Shown piece after piece: positions 37,499 through 46,124 of a DNA stretch of 64,000 nt (within the stretch, counting starts at the first letter, position 1; the number at the start of each line of letters is the position of its first letter). The stretch spans positions 1 to 64,000 of the forward strand of contig CAZICY010000002.1 of NCBI GenBank assembly GCA_964537955.1, read 5' to 3'. This DNA comes from Mxb001 sp964537955. GTDB taxonomy: Bacteria; Actinomycetota; Actinomycetes; S36-B12. The notes under the pieces were generated by a model that did not search any database, had not been told where the DNA came from, and worked only from the letters and a program-made list of their open reading frames with translations. Both the position numbers and the translations under genes were made by a program.

Positions 37499-38338
37499 AT
37501 GTCCGACTCCGCCTACCGAATGCGCCGGCTGTTCAACCCGGACTCGGGCCGCTGCCTCGACATCGCGGTCGACCACGGGTTCTTCGGCCAGGGGGGCTTC
37601 CTGGCCGGCATCGAGGACCTCCCGTCCGCGGTGTCGGTGCTCGTCCAGGCCGATCCCGACGCGATCCAGCTCACGCCCGGCCAGGCGAGGCTCCTGCAGT
37701 CGCAGGGCGGGCGCCGACGGCCGGCCCTGGTAATGCGCACGGACGTGGCCAACGTCTATGGGAGCGTGCTGCCAGACCACATGTTCAGCGCGATCGCCCC
37801 GGATCCGGTCCTCACGGCCGTCCGGATCGACGCGGCCTGCGTCGTGGTCAACCTGCTCGATCTCCCCGGGCGCCCTGAGGTGCGCGAGGCCTGCATCCGC
37901 AACGTCATGGAGCTGCGCCAGCAGTGCGATCACTACGGCATGCCCCTCATGGTGGAGCCACTGGTGATGAAAGAGACGGATGCGGGGCCCTACACCGTCA
38001 ACGGTGACGTGGAGCTCATCATCCCCATCGTGCGCCAGGCGGTGGAGCTCGGCGCCGACGTCATCAAGGCGGATCCCACCGACGACCCGTCGATCTACCA
38101 CGAGGTCGTCCGCACGGCGTCGGGGATCCCGGTGCTCATCCGAGGCGGCGGCCGGGTCTCGGACGAGGAGATCTTCGCCCGCACCGAGGCGCTGCTCGCG
38201 CAGGGTGCCGCTGGGCTCGTCTACGGGCGCAACATCATCCAGCACGGCAATCCCGCCGGGATGACCCGCGCGCTCATGGCGATGCTTCACGACGGCGCGA
38301 GTGCCCAGCGCGCCCTGGAGATCCTGCGCGCGTCATGA
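37499..38338 (+). CDS. Class I aldolase of the DeoC/LacD (FbaB) type
   Basis: A 279-residue TIM-barrel aldolase. DIAVDHGFFGQG is the N-terminal family motif, and the Schiff-base Lys is in GADVIKADPTDD. The C-terminal phosphate-binding strand is PVLIRGGGRVSDEE with AAGLVYGRNI. Relatives cleave fructose 1,6-bisphosphate, tagatose 1,6-bisphosphate, sulfofructose phosphate or AI-2 phosphate. It presumably splits the product of the divergent kinase and isomerase. ATGA overlap with the dehydrogenase gene. Confidence 0.85.
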   Translation: MSDSAYRMRRLFNPDSGRCLDIAVDHGFFGQGGFLAGIEDLPSAVSVLVQADPDAIQLTPGQARLLQSQGGRRRPALVMRTDVANVYGSVLPDHMFSAIAPDPVLTAVRIDAACVVVNLLDLPGRPEVREACIRNVMELRQQCDHYGMPLMVEPLVMKETDAGPYTVNGDVELIIPIVRQAVELGADVIKADPTDDPSIYHEVVRTASGIPVLIRGGGRVSDEEIFARTEALLAQGAAGLVYGRNIIQHGNPAGMTRALMAMLHDGASAQRALEILRAS

Positions 38339-39507
38339 GCGCGCCAGCCGACGCCCCACATGGGGGACCGGTCCGACCCGCCGGGCCCGTCCGCATCGGC
38401 ATCATCGGCGGCGGACTCATGGGGCGGGAGCTCGCAGCCGTCTGCGGCCGCTGGGACCTGCTGGTCGACCATCCGGCGCAGCCTCGCGTCGTCGCGGTAG
38501 CTGACCCGGTGCCGGCTGCTCGGGAGTGGTTCGCCCGCATCGGCTCCGTCACGCGACTGACCGAGGACTGGCGCGACCTCGTCGACGACGATGGCATCGA
38601 CGTGCTCTACATCGCGGTCCCGCATCAGCTCCACGAGGAGATCTACCTCGCGGCTACTGCTGCCGGGCGCGACTTCCTCGGCGAGAAGCCCTTCGGCATC
38701 GACCTGCCGGCGGCCGAGCGCATCGTCGGCGCCATCGATGCCTCCGACGCCTTCGTCCGGGTCTCGAGTGAGTTCCCCTTCTATCCCGGAGCCCAGCGGG
38801 CCTTCGCCTACGCCGCCTCGGGTGCGCTCGGTGACATCCTCGACGTGCGCTCGGGCTTTTGGCACTCCTCCGACCTCAACCGTGCCAAGCCCATCAACTG
38901 GAAGCGCAGGGCCGAGACGTGCGGGGAGATCGGCGTCATGGGGGACCTGGGCCTGCACGTCGCGCACCTGCCGTTGCGGCTGGGCTGGATGCCGACCTCG
39001 GTCTACGCACGGCTCGACGACGTCGTGAGCGAGCGACCCGGACCGGACGGAGCGCCGGTGGCCTGCGACACCTGGGACAACGCACTCCTCACCTGCACGG
39101 CTCACCCGCGCGCGGGCCGGGACTTCACGATGCTCTGGGAGACGCGGCGTATCGCGCCGGGGCACATGAACACGTGGTTCTTCGAGGCTGTCGGCATGGA
39201 CGGCGGGGTTCGCTTCAGCACCCGCCAGGCCACTGTGCTGCAGCGCTTCGCCCTGCGCGACGGGGAGCAGGTGTGGGAGGAGATCCAGCCGGGCAACGTC
39301 TCGGCGTGGCCCGTGGTCTCTGGGCCGATCTTCGAGTTCGGCTTCGGGGACGCCCTCCTGCAGATGTGGGCCTCCTACCTCGCCGAGCGCGCCGGGGACC
39401 TCCAGGGACGATTCGGGACCGCCACGCCCGCCGAGGCACTGCAGGCCCACCGGGTCTTCGACGCGGCGCTGCGCTCGGCCCGGGCCGGGATGCCGGAGTC
39501 GCCCTAA
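38335..39507 (+). CDS. Gfo/Idh/MocA-family oxidoreductase
   Basis: A 390-residue NAD(P)-dependent sugar or inositol dehydrogenase. The Rossmann motif is VRIGIIGGGLMGRELA, the catalytic motif GEKPFGIDL (EKP), and the C-terminal domain has a GDLGLHVAHLP region with the catalytic His. It is coupled to the aldolase gene. Substrate unknown; with the kinase, isomerase and aldolase it outlines a complete upper pathway for an unusual sugar. Confidence 0.88.
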   Translation: MSAPADAPHGGPVRPAGPVRIGIIGGGLMGRELAAVCGRWDLLVDHPAQPRVVAVADPVPAAREWFARIGSVTRLTEDWRDLVDDDGIDVLYIAVPHQLHEEIYLAATAAGRDFLGEKPFGIDLPAAERIVGAIDASDAFVRVSSEFPFYPGAQRAFAYAASGALGDILDVRSGFWHSSDLNRAKPINWKRRAETCGEIGVMGDLGLHVAHLPLRLGWMPTSVYARLDDVVSERPGPDGAPVACDTWDNALLTCTAHPRAGRDFTMLWETRRIAPGHMNTWFFEAVGMDGGVRFSTRQATVLQRFALRDGEQVWEEIQPGNVSAWPVVSGPIFEFGFGDALLQMWASYLAERAGDLQGRFGTATPAEALQAHRVFDAALRSARAGMPESP

Positions 39508-39536
39508 CCCCGGGTGAGCGGTGCTTGGATGGGGGT

Positions 39537-40355
39537 ATGGGCACCAGCAAGGCAAAGAAGCTGCCGCGTGAGTTCTATGAGGCCACTCTCTACGAGCTCC
39601 AGGGCGAGCTCGTCACGATGCAGGAATGGGTGAAGTCGACCGGGGCGCGCATCGTCGTGGTGTTCGAGGGTCGTGACGCCGCGGGCAAGGGCTCGACGAT
39701 CAAGCGAGTGACGGAGTATCTCAACCCCCGCGTGGCCCGCATCGTGGCGCTGCCCACCCCGACGGAGCGGCAGCGGACCCAGTGGTACTTCCAGCGCTAC
39801 GTGGAGCAGCTGCCCGCGGCCGGGGAGATCGTCCTGTTCGACAGGTCCTGGTACAACCGCGCGGGCGTCGAGCGGGTCATGGGCTTCTGCACCGCTGAGG
39901 AGTACCGCCGCTTCCTGCGCCAGGCTCCCATCTTCGAGCGGATGCTGATCGAGGACGGCATCTACCTGCGCAAGTACTGGTTCAGCGTGAGCAATCACGA
40001 ACAGGAGAAGCGCTTCGCCTCGCGCCTGAACGACCCCATGCGTCAGTGGAAGCTCTCGCCGATGGACCTGGAGTCGCTCACGCGCTGGGAGGACTACTCA
40101 CGGGCGAAGGACGAGATGATGGTCCACACGGACACCACGGAGTCGCCGTGGTTCGACGTGGAGGCCGACGACAAGCGCAAGGCGCGCATCAACATGATCC
40201 ACCACCTGCTCTCGACGATCCCGTATGCACCGGTGACCCGGCCTCCGCTCGTGCTGCCCGAGCGGCCCGACGGGCACGGCTACCAGCGCCCCCCGCGGGA
40301 CCTCACGCGCTACGTGCCGGACTACGCCGGCGAGCTGCTCGCGCGCACGTCCTGA
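39537..40355 (+). CDS. ppk2: Polyphosphate kinase 2
   Basis: A 272-residue PPK2-family kinase transferring phosphate between polyphosphate and nucleotides. Walker A is FEGRDAAGKGSTIKR (about residues 43-57), Walker B VLFDRSWYNRAGVE, and the lid region WKLSPMDLESLTRWEDYSRA. One-domain length is typical. ATG 39537 gives the family start; the frame is open upstream without support. It overlaps the convergent YihY gene by 34 bases. Confidence 0.94.
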   Translation: MGTSKAKKLPREFYEATLYELQGELVTMQEWVKSTGARIVVVFEGRDAAGKGSTIKRVTEYLNPRVARIVALPTPTERQRTQWYFQRYVEQLPAAGEIVLFDRSWYNRAGVERVMGFCTAEEYRRFLRQAPIFERMLIEDGIYLRKYWFSVSNHEQEKRFASRLNDPMRQWKLSPMDLESLTRWEDYSRAKDEMMVHTDTTESPWFDVEADDKRKARINMIHHLLSTIPYAPVTRPPLVLPERPDGHGYQRPPRDLTRYVPDYAGELLARTS

Positions 40356-41230
40356 GCGCCCCGGCCACTTGAGGCCGCCAAAGACCTGGCGAGAGCCGCA
40401 TTGCCGACCGCGCCGAGGAGGATCACGTAGGCGGCGATGTAGAGGACGAGGCTGAGAATGACGGTGCTGGCGAGCGTGCCGTAGATCGCCTGGTAGCTCG
40501 TGGCGAAGCGCAGGTAGATGCCGAAGCCGATGACGACGGCGAAGCTGCCGACGGCGCCGAAGGCGGCCCCGGGCCAGTTCAGGCGCGGGGCCTGGTGGGA
40601 AGCGGACGCTCGGAAGGTGGCGACGAGCACCCCGGTGCCGAGCACGAGGGCCAGCAGGATCCCGACGGTGAAGGCGAGGGCACGCCAGGGTTCGTCGAGC
40701 GTCGAGGCCCAGGCCGCTCCCGCACCCGCGGCGACGAGCAGGATCCCGAAGGCGAGGATCGTGAGCACGCTCCCGACATAGGCCGAGGCGCGTGCGCGCA
40801 CGTAGTGCTGAGGGTCCAGGCCGTAGGCAACGCGGACAGCGCGCTGGAAGGTGTAGATGCCGGTGGACACGGCCCACAGCACCGTGACGAGCGAGATGAC
40901 CAGGCCCAGGGACACCTGGCTGGTCGTGGCCTCGGACGCCGACTTGATCTGGTTGGCCAGCAGGCTTCCCATCGTGTCCGGTGCGGCTGACTTGAGGGCC
41001 TGGACGGCCTCGTTGAGGGTCGCGGGATCAATGAGCCGTCCGAAGATGATAGCGACGGCGATGAATCCGGGAGTGATCGCGATCGCCGTCCAGAAGGCAA
41101 CCGCCGCCGCCGACAGGCTGATGCGCTCGATTGACTGCGCCTGGGCGACGTCCAGCGCGAGATCGACTGTCCGGGACAGCCGGGGACGCTGGCGGACGAA
41201 GCGCTTCGCGCGCTCCACGGCCGCCTTCAT
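40322..41230 (-). CDS. YihY/BrkB-family membrane protein
   Basis: A 302-residue integral membrane protein with about six membrane helices, including LSAAAVAFWTAIAITPGFIA, VSLGLVISLVTVLWAVSTGI and VGILLALVLGTGVLVA. The pattern ALYTFQRAVRVAYG-like (GIYTFQRAVRVAYGLDP) belongs to the YihY/UPF0761 family, once misnamed RNase BN. ATG 41230 is chosen as it starts the basic cytoplasmic N-terminus (MKAAVERAKRFVRQRP). Transport role unproven. Confidence 0.85.
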   Translation of the reverse strand: MKAAVERAKRFVRQRPRLSRTVDLALDVAQAQSIERISLSAAAVAFWTAIAITPGFIAVAIIFGRLIDPATLNEAVQALKSAAPDTMGSLLANQIKSASEATTSQVSLGLVISLVTVLWAVSTGIYTFQRAVRVAYGLDPQHYVRARASAYVGSVLTILAFGILLVAAGAGAAWASTLDEPWRALAFTVGILLALVLGTGVLVATFRASASHQAPRLNWPGAAFGAVGSFAVVIGFGIYLRFATSYQAIYGTLASTVILSLVLYIAAYVILLGAVGNAALARSLAASSGRGAQDVRASSSPA

Positions 41231-41231
41231 G

Positions 41232-41519
41232 TCACACGACGGCGGCGATGCCGGCGGCGACGAGGCTCGCGATGCCGAGGTAGACGAGCACGACTCCGAT
41301 GGCCGCGATGCGCAGCGGTGCGCGCTCATCGCTCACGGCGATGGCGAAGGCATGGGTGTAGACCTTGCGGAAGGGCGTGGCCTCGCGGGAGGGGTTGCCC
41401 TGCGGGTCGCGCTGGAACCAGTAGGCCTTCTCGCTCGACATGCCGTACGCGGCGAACGCGAGCCCGAAGAGGGCCAGGAAGACTCCCAGCAGGAGGAAGA
41501 CGATGACGGTGACGGACAC
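41232..41519 (-). CDS. Small two-span membrane protein
   Basis: A 95-residue protein with helices VIVFLLLGVFLALFGLAFAA and IAAIGVVLVYLGIASLVAAG joined by a charged loop (YWFQRDPQGNPSREATPF). It starts at GTG. It lies one base before the YihY gene and is probably co-expressed with it. Family not recognised. Confidence 0.6.
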   Translation of the reverse strand: MSVTVIVFLLLGVFLALFGLAFAAYGMSSEKAYWFQRDPQGNPSREATPFRKVYTHAFAIAVSDERAPLRIAAIGVVLVYLGIASLVAAGIAAVV

Positions 41520-41543
41520 GCCGGCAGCCTAGCGGCATCGCGC

Positions 41544-41549
41544 TAGCCT
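41544..41549 (+). promoter_or_regulatory. Candidate -10 hexamer TAGCCT
   Basis: TAGCCT ends five bases before ATG 41555 of the polymerase-domain gene, which lacks a ribosome-binding site. It fits a leaderless start. Confidence 0.45.
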
Positions 41550-41554
41550 GCGGC

Positions 41555-42604
41555 ATGCCCGGTGAGCATGGCGCCCCTCGCGAGATCGACGTCGACGGCA
41601 TCGCCGTACGCATCACCAGTCCGCAGCGCCCGCTGTGGCGGGATCCTGCAGGCGTCATCACCAAGGCCGATCTTGCGCACTACTACCTGCATGTGGCCCC
41701 GGACCTGCTCGCGGCCGTCGGCGAGCGCCCCACCACCCTCCAGCGGTTCCCTGACGGGGTGATCGTCGACGGGGAGCGACGCGAGTCGTTCTACAACAAG
41801 CACCTGCCCAAGACCGTGCCCGACTACGTCGGCCACGTGCGCGTCACCTTCCCCTCCGGGCGCACTGCGGAGCAGGTCTGTCCGGCCAATGCCGCCACCC
41901 TGCTCTGGGCGGCCAACCTCGGCACCGTCACCTTCCATCCGTGGCCGGTGACGCGCGCGGACGTCGACCGGCCCGATGAGTTGCGCATCGACCTCGATCC
42001 CCAGGAGGGAAGGGTTTTCGCGGACGCAGTGCAGGCGGCGGTTGCGCTTGCCGACATGCTCCGCTCGTACGGCGCCGAGCCCTTCGTCAAGACAAGTGGC
42101 GGCAGGGGCTTGCATGTCTTCGTCGCCATCGAGCCCCGGTGGGAATTCCTCGAGGTGCGACATGCCGCGATCGCGCTGGGACGCGCGCTCGAGCGGGCGC
42201 TCCCGGACCTGGTGACCACGGCCTGGTGGAAGGAGGAGCGCGGCTCGCGGGTCTTCGTCGACTACAACCAGATGGCTCGCGATCGCACGATGGCCTCCGC
42301 GTGGTCGGTGCGTGCCCGCCCGGGCGCTCCGGTGTCGATGCCCGTCACATGGCGCTCACTTGCTGAGATCGACCCCGCCGACTTCACGCTCCGGACGGTC
42401 CCGGGCATCCGTGAGGAGGTGGGCAACCCGTGGGCCGCGCTGGGCACCAGCCGATTCGACATCACGCCCCTGCTCGATCTGTGGCAGGCGGACGTGGCCG
42501 AGCGCGGGCTGGGCGAGATGCCCTTCCCGCCGGACTACCCGAAGATGCCGGGCGAGCCGCCCCGAGTGCAGCCCAGTCGTCGGCGGAGGGACACGTCAGG
42601 CTAG
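41555..42604 (+). CDS. LigD-type DNA repair polymerase (PolDom/primase)
   Basis: A 349-residue archaeo-eukaryotic primase-type polymerase, homologous to the polymerase domain of LigD in bacterial non-homologous end joining. Catalytic Asp146 and Asp148 are in RIDLDPQ, the active-site His region is VKTSGGRGLHVF, and the third Asp lies in RVFVDYNQMARDR. It is a stand-alone polymerase without ligase or nuclease domains. A separate ligase gene lies at 47,026-48,129; no ku gene is in the window. Confidence 0.92.
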   Translation: MPGEHGAPREIDVDGIAVRITSPQRPLWRDPAGVITKADLAHYYLHVAPDLLAAVGERPTTLQRFPDGVIVDGERRESFYNKHLPKTVPDYVGHVRVTFPSGRTAEQVCPANAATLLWAANLGTVTFHPWPVTRADVDRPDELRIDLDPQEGRVFADAVQAAVALADMLRSYGAEPFVKTSGGRGLHVFVAIEPRWEFLEVRHAAIALGRALERALPDLVTTAWWKEERGSRVFVDYNQMARDRTMASAWSVRARPGAPVSMPVTWRSLAEIDPADFTLRTVPGIREEVGNPWAALGTSRFDITPLLDLWQADVAERGLGEMPFPPDYPKMPGEPPRVQPSRRRRDTSG

Positions 42605-44484
42605 TGGCAGTGGCCGCTGGGAGCGGCGACGGCGATCCCGGGGTTGCGGCGAAAGAAGCCGACGGGCTTGAGCATGAATCCCGTGCGATCCACGGGCATC
42701 ACGGGCCAATCCTCCGCACGAGGGATGTGGTTCGTGCCGAACACGTGCCACAGCACCAGGTCGGTGTCCTCGAGCGGCCGGTCGGCCGCGGTCCACTCGG
42801 GAAGCCCTGCGCCACCTGGATGCTGAAGCGGGAACTCACCTGCGGGGTACCGCTCGCCCCTGCGGTTCGGCGTGGCCCATAAGTGGTGGTACATGAAGGC
42901 CGCGCGCCGGCCGATGACCGAGTCGGGCGAGGCCATCGGCCACGTCACCGCACCGGGAACGAGCTTGTAGGCAACCGGGGCGCCGAGGTGGCCGCGCACC
43001 TCGCGGTTGACCACCTTCCAGTAGCGGCCGGTGAAGGGGTTCACCTCGCGCTGAGCGGCTGATTCCTGCGCCAGCACGGTCTGGCGGATCGTGTACGAGG
43101 AACCCTCTGGATTCAGGGGGCCCGGGGGGAGGGGCTCGCACTCCACCTCTACCAAAGTGTTCGGTCCTCCATCGATGTCGAGGTCGAGCCGTGCGCAGAG
43201 AATGTGCTGGTGGTAGGGCGCCAGGAGGCCGGGCTCGATCTCAGTCGCCGAAGGTCCCGGGTTGCCGAGGTCGCCCGCGGTGGTGAGCACAATGCCGGTG
43301 AGCTTGGCTTCGAATTCAAGGGAGCCGTCCTGGTAGAAGTACCAGAAGTAGCCGTACTCATAGTTGTTCACCGTAACGATCGATGACACCACGAAGCGGC
43401 GTGAGCGCCGCACCTCCACGTGACCGTCTTGGTCAGTGTGCTTCCACAGGATTCCGTGGTCCTCCTCATGCATGCAGATCGCCTGGGGGATCTCCTTCAC
43501 ATTGCCCTGCGCATCGGCCACTGCCACGTCCAGGTAGACGATCTCGCCGAGGCAGTCACAGCCCAGGGTGAGGGAGTTCGTGAAGTTGCCCAGGCCGAAC
43601 TCTCCCGTGTCGAAGGCCTGCTTGCGCTGCGCACCTGGGGCGCTGTCGCCGTAGGGAATCACGAGTTCGGCAATCGACATCCGGTAGGCAATCGGGCGCT
43701 CGTGACCGTCATCGTCGAATCTCACATCGTGGAGCACGAGTCCTTCACGCTGATCGAAGCCGACGCGCAGCCGCCATCTCTCCCAGCGCACAGCCCAGCC
43801 GTCCACCGCAAACGACGGGCCATCCTTCTGCACTATGGCGAGGTCTCGAAGTCGCACGTCGGCACGAACCTGGTCGGCCCGGTAAGGGCCGGGAGTCAGC
43901 GGGATGGGCGGGACGCCGTCGTCGTCTTCGACGCGCAAGACCTCACCAGAGTCAAGGTCAACGATGGCGCGCAGGCCTTCGATGGGGTGGGCATACACGT
44001 TGGATTCGGGTTCGGGACGCAGCCACATCGGAGTCCACACGAGCCGGCGGGTGGCATCGACACCCGGGGGCACCTCAGATCCAAAGGACCAGGCCTCGAT
44101 GTGCACGGTGTCCAGGTCGGTGACGCCTCTCCGGGCGAGCGCGGCGCACAGTCGCTCGTCGCGCTTCACGGCGTCGATCGCGCGCTGGCACTCCAGAGGG
44201 AGCACCGAGGCAAGCGCGCCGGGCGCCTCCTGCACGTCAAGCACTCCGCCGCCCACCTCGACCATGGCGATGCGCACCAATTGCTCGGCGCCGTCCCAGA
44301 TCGTTGCGCGCGCCACTCGCGGAAGGGTGTCGCCTGGCCGCCACGCGCGTACGGCGGCCTTGTGGGGCTCCTCGAGCTGCAGCATCGACAGCAGACGTGG
44401 GCCACCGAGAAGTGCCTCTGCGCTCAACACGGCGCAGACCTCTCTCAGTTCGGAGGGCGACAGCGGGTCGAGTGGATGCTCCAC
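42601..44484 (-). CDS. Copper amine oxidase
   Basis: A 627-residue quinoprotein amine oxidase. Tyr375 in VNNYEYGYFW is the precursor of topaquinone; copper ligands are His425 and His427 (YHQHILC) and a C-terminal His in TNHIPRAEDWPVM. N2/N3 domains precede the catalytic domain. It oxidises primary amines (phenethylamine, tyramine or histamine type) to aldehydes with ammonia and H2O2. No signal peptide, as in Arthrobacter enzymes. Its base composition is slightly less GC-biased than average. The aldehyde dehydrogenase upstream would oxidise its product. Confidence 0.95.
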   Translation of the reverse strand: MEHPLDPLSPSELREVCAVLSAEALLGGPRLLSMLQLEEPHKAAVRAWRPGDTLPRVARATIWDGAEQLVRIAMVEVGGGVLDVQEAPGALASVLPLECQRAIDAVKRDERLCAALARRGVTDLDTVHIEAWSFGSEVPPGVDATRRLVWTPMWLRPEPESNVYAHPIEGLRAIVDLDSGEVLRVEDDDGVPPIPLTPGPYRADQVRADVRLRDLAIVQKDGPSFAVDGWAVRWERWRLRVGFDQREGLVLHDVRFDDDGHERPIAYRMSIAELVIPYGDSAPGAQRKQAFDTGEFGLGNFTNSLTLGCDCLGEIVYLDVAVADAQGNVKEIPQAICMHEEDHGILWKHTDQDGHVEVRRSRRFVVSSIVTVNNYEYGYFWYFYQDGSLEFEAKLTGIVLTTAGDLGNPGPSATEIEPGLLAPYHQHILCARLDLDIDGGPNTLVEVECEPLPPGPLNPEGSSYTIRQTVLAQESAAQREVNPFTGRYWKVVNREVRGHLGAPVAYKLVPGAVTWPMASPDSVIGRRAAFMYHHLWATPNRRGERYPAGEFPLQHPGGAGLPEWTAADRPLEDTDLVLWHVFGTNHIPRAEDWPVMPVDRTGFMLKPVGFFRRNPGIAVAAPSGHCH

Positions 44485-44490
44485 CGCCTC

Positions 44491-44496
44491 AGCCTA
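44491..44496 (-). promoter_or_regulatory. Candidate -10 hexamer TAGGCT of the amine oxidase gene
   Basis: On the minus strand TAGGCT ends six bases before GTG 44484. It lies in the 89-base gap after the aldehyde dehydrogenase gene, so the oxidase may have its own leaderless transcript. Confidence 0.5.
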
Positions 44497-44573
44497 GGGC
44501 CCGCCGACGGTCATCGCTGCCGCAAAGATCCCAGGGGCGCCGCCCAGGGCCAGCCCACGGGACCGCGTGAGGA

Positions 44574-46010
44574 CTAGGCGGGATCGATCTGCATGACCAC
44601 GGCCTTCGGCTCGGTCATGAACTCGCGGCTGAAGTTGCCGCCCTCACGTCCCACTCCGGAGTCGCCAAAGCCACCGAAGGGCAGGCGCAGGTCGCGGATG
44701 AAGAAGCAGTTCACCCACACCGTGCCGGCATGGAGCTTCGCAGCCACGCGGTGGGCGCGGGAGAGGTTCTCCGTGAAGACCATGGCATTGAGGCCGTAGC
44801 GGGTGTCATTGGCGAGCGCGATGGCCTCCTCCTCCGTGTCGAAGGCAGTGGCCACGGTCACGGGTCCGAAGATCTCCTCCCTGACCACGCGCGCATCGGC
44901 CGGGGCATCGGTGATGATCGTCGGCTTCACGCTCCACCCCTCGCCGACACCGCCGGTGAGGAGGCGTCCGCCGCCGAGGGCCTCGGTGCCGAGGTAGCCC
45001 TGGACCTTGGTGAAGTGCTCCTGGCTCGCCAGGGCCGCGGAAAACTGGGTCGCCGGATCCTTGGGGTCGCCCATGACCAGGGCTTCGGCGGCGGCCTTGT
45101 AGCGGACGAGGAAGTCCTCGTAGATCCCGCGCTGGACGTAGAGGCGGCTGCCGGCGAGGCACACCTGGCCGGCATTGCGGAAGATCGCCTCCACTGCCCA
45201 GTGCACCGCGTTGTCGATGTCCGCGTCCTCGAAGACGATGTTGGCGCCCTTGCCGCCGAGCTCCAGGCTCACGGGGGTGAGGTGGCGCGCGGCGACGGCG
45301 CTGATGATCTTGCCGGTGCCGGACTCGCCCGTGAAGGTGATGCGCTTGACGTCAGGATTCTCCGTCAGAGCCGAGCCGGCGGAGTCGGGGCCGTATCCGT
45401 GCACGATGTTGAGCACGCCCGGCGGGAAGCCTGCCTCGATGGCGAGGCGGCCCATGATGGTTGCCGACGCAGGGGTGTCCTCGGCAGGCTTCCAGACCAC
45501 CGTGTTGCCCCAGGCCAGCGCGGGCATCACCTTCCAGGTGCCGAGCATGAGAGGGAAGTTCCACGGAGAGATGGCAGCGACGACACCGACGGGCTCCCAG
45601 CGGGTGTAGGCGTGGTGACCCGTGTCCATGGGGAGGGTCTCGGCCGTTGACATGCGCGCGTGGTCGGCGAAGAAGCGGACGTTGAGGACCGAGCGGGCGA
45701 CGTCGTGCCGGGACTGCGTGATGGGCTTGCCCATGTCGCGGGTGTCGGCCATGGCCAGTTCGTCGGCGTGCTCCTCCATGAGGTCGGCGAGCCGGTGCAT
45801 GAGCTGCTGGCGCTTCTCGTATCCCATGCGCGGCCAGGGGCCAGAGTCGAAGGCGGCCTTGGCTGCGGCGACGGCGCGGTCGGCATCCGCCTTGCCGCCG
45901 CAGGCGATCGTGGCCCACGGCTCGCGGGTGAAGGGATCGATGTCCGGCATCGTCGCGCCGTCGAGGGAGGGGACTTCCTCGTTGTCGATGATGTGGCCGA
46001 AGAACTCCAT
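44574..46010 (-). CDS. NAD(P)-dependent aldehyde dehydrogenase
   Basis: A 478-residue aldehyde dehydrogenase. The oxyanion Asn is in ISPWNFPLMLGTWK; FTGESGTGKII is the cofactor motif; Glu in VSLELGGKGANIVF and Cys in NAGQVCLAGSRLYV are the catalytic pair. It resembles the semialdehyde/betaine-aldehyde group. ATG 46010 follows GGGAGG. With the downstream copper amine oxidase it makes an amine-to-carboxylic-acid module. Confidence 0.94.
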   Translation of the reverse strand: MEFFGHIIDNEEVPSLDGATMPDIDPFTREPWATIACGGKADADRAVAAAKAAFDSGPWPRMGYEKRQQLMHRLADLMEEHADELAMADTRDMGKPITQSRHDVARSVLNVRFFADHARMSTAETLPMDTGHHAYTRWEPVGVVAAISPWNFPLMLGTWKVMPALAWGNTVVWKPAEDTPASATIMGRLAIEAGFPPGVLNIVHGYGPDSAGSALTENPDVKRITFTGESGTGKIISAVAARHLTPVSLELGGKGANIVFEDADIDNAVHWAVEAIFRNAGQVCLAGSRLYVQRGIYEDFLVRYKAAAEALVMGDPKDPATQFSAALASQEHFTKVQGYLGTEALGGGRLLTGGVGEGWSVKPTIITDAPADARVVREEIFGPVTVATAFDTEEEAIALANDTRYGLNAMVFTENLSRAHRVAAKLHAGTVWVNCFFIRDLRLPFGGFGDSGVGREGGNFSREFMTEPKAVVMQIDPA

Positions 46011-46124
46011 GGCGCGCCCTCCCGTGAGTGATCGGGAGCATGCTCCCACGGTGGGGACGACGGGACCCACGAGCCCGTCCCGACTGGGGGAACGAGGGCC
46101 CGTGGGTCCGGTGGAGCGCAGCCC

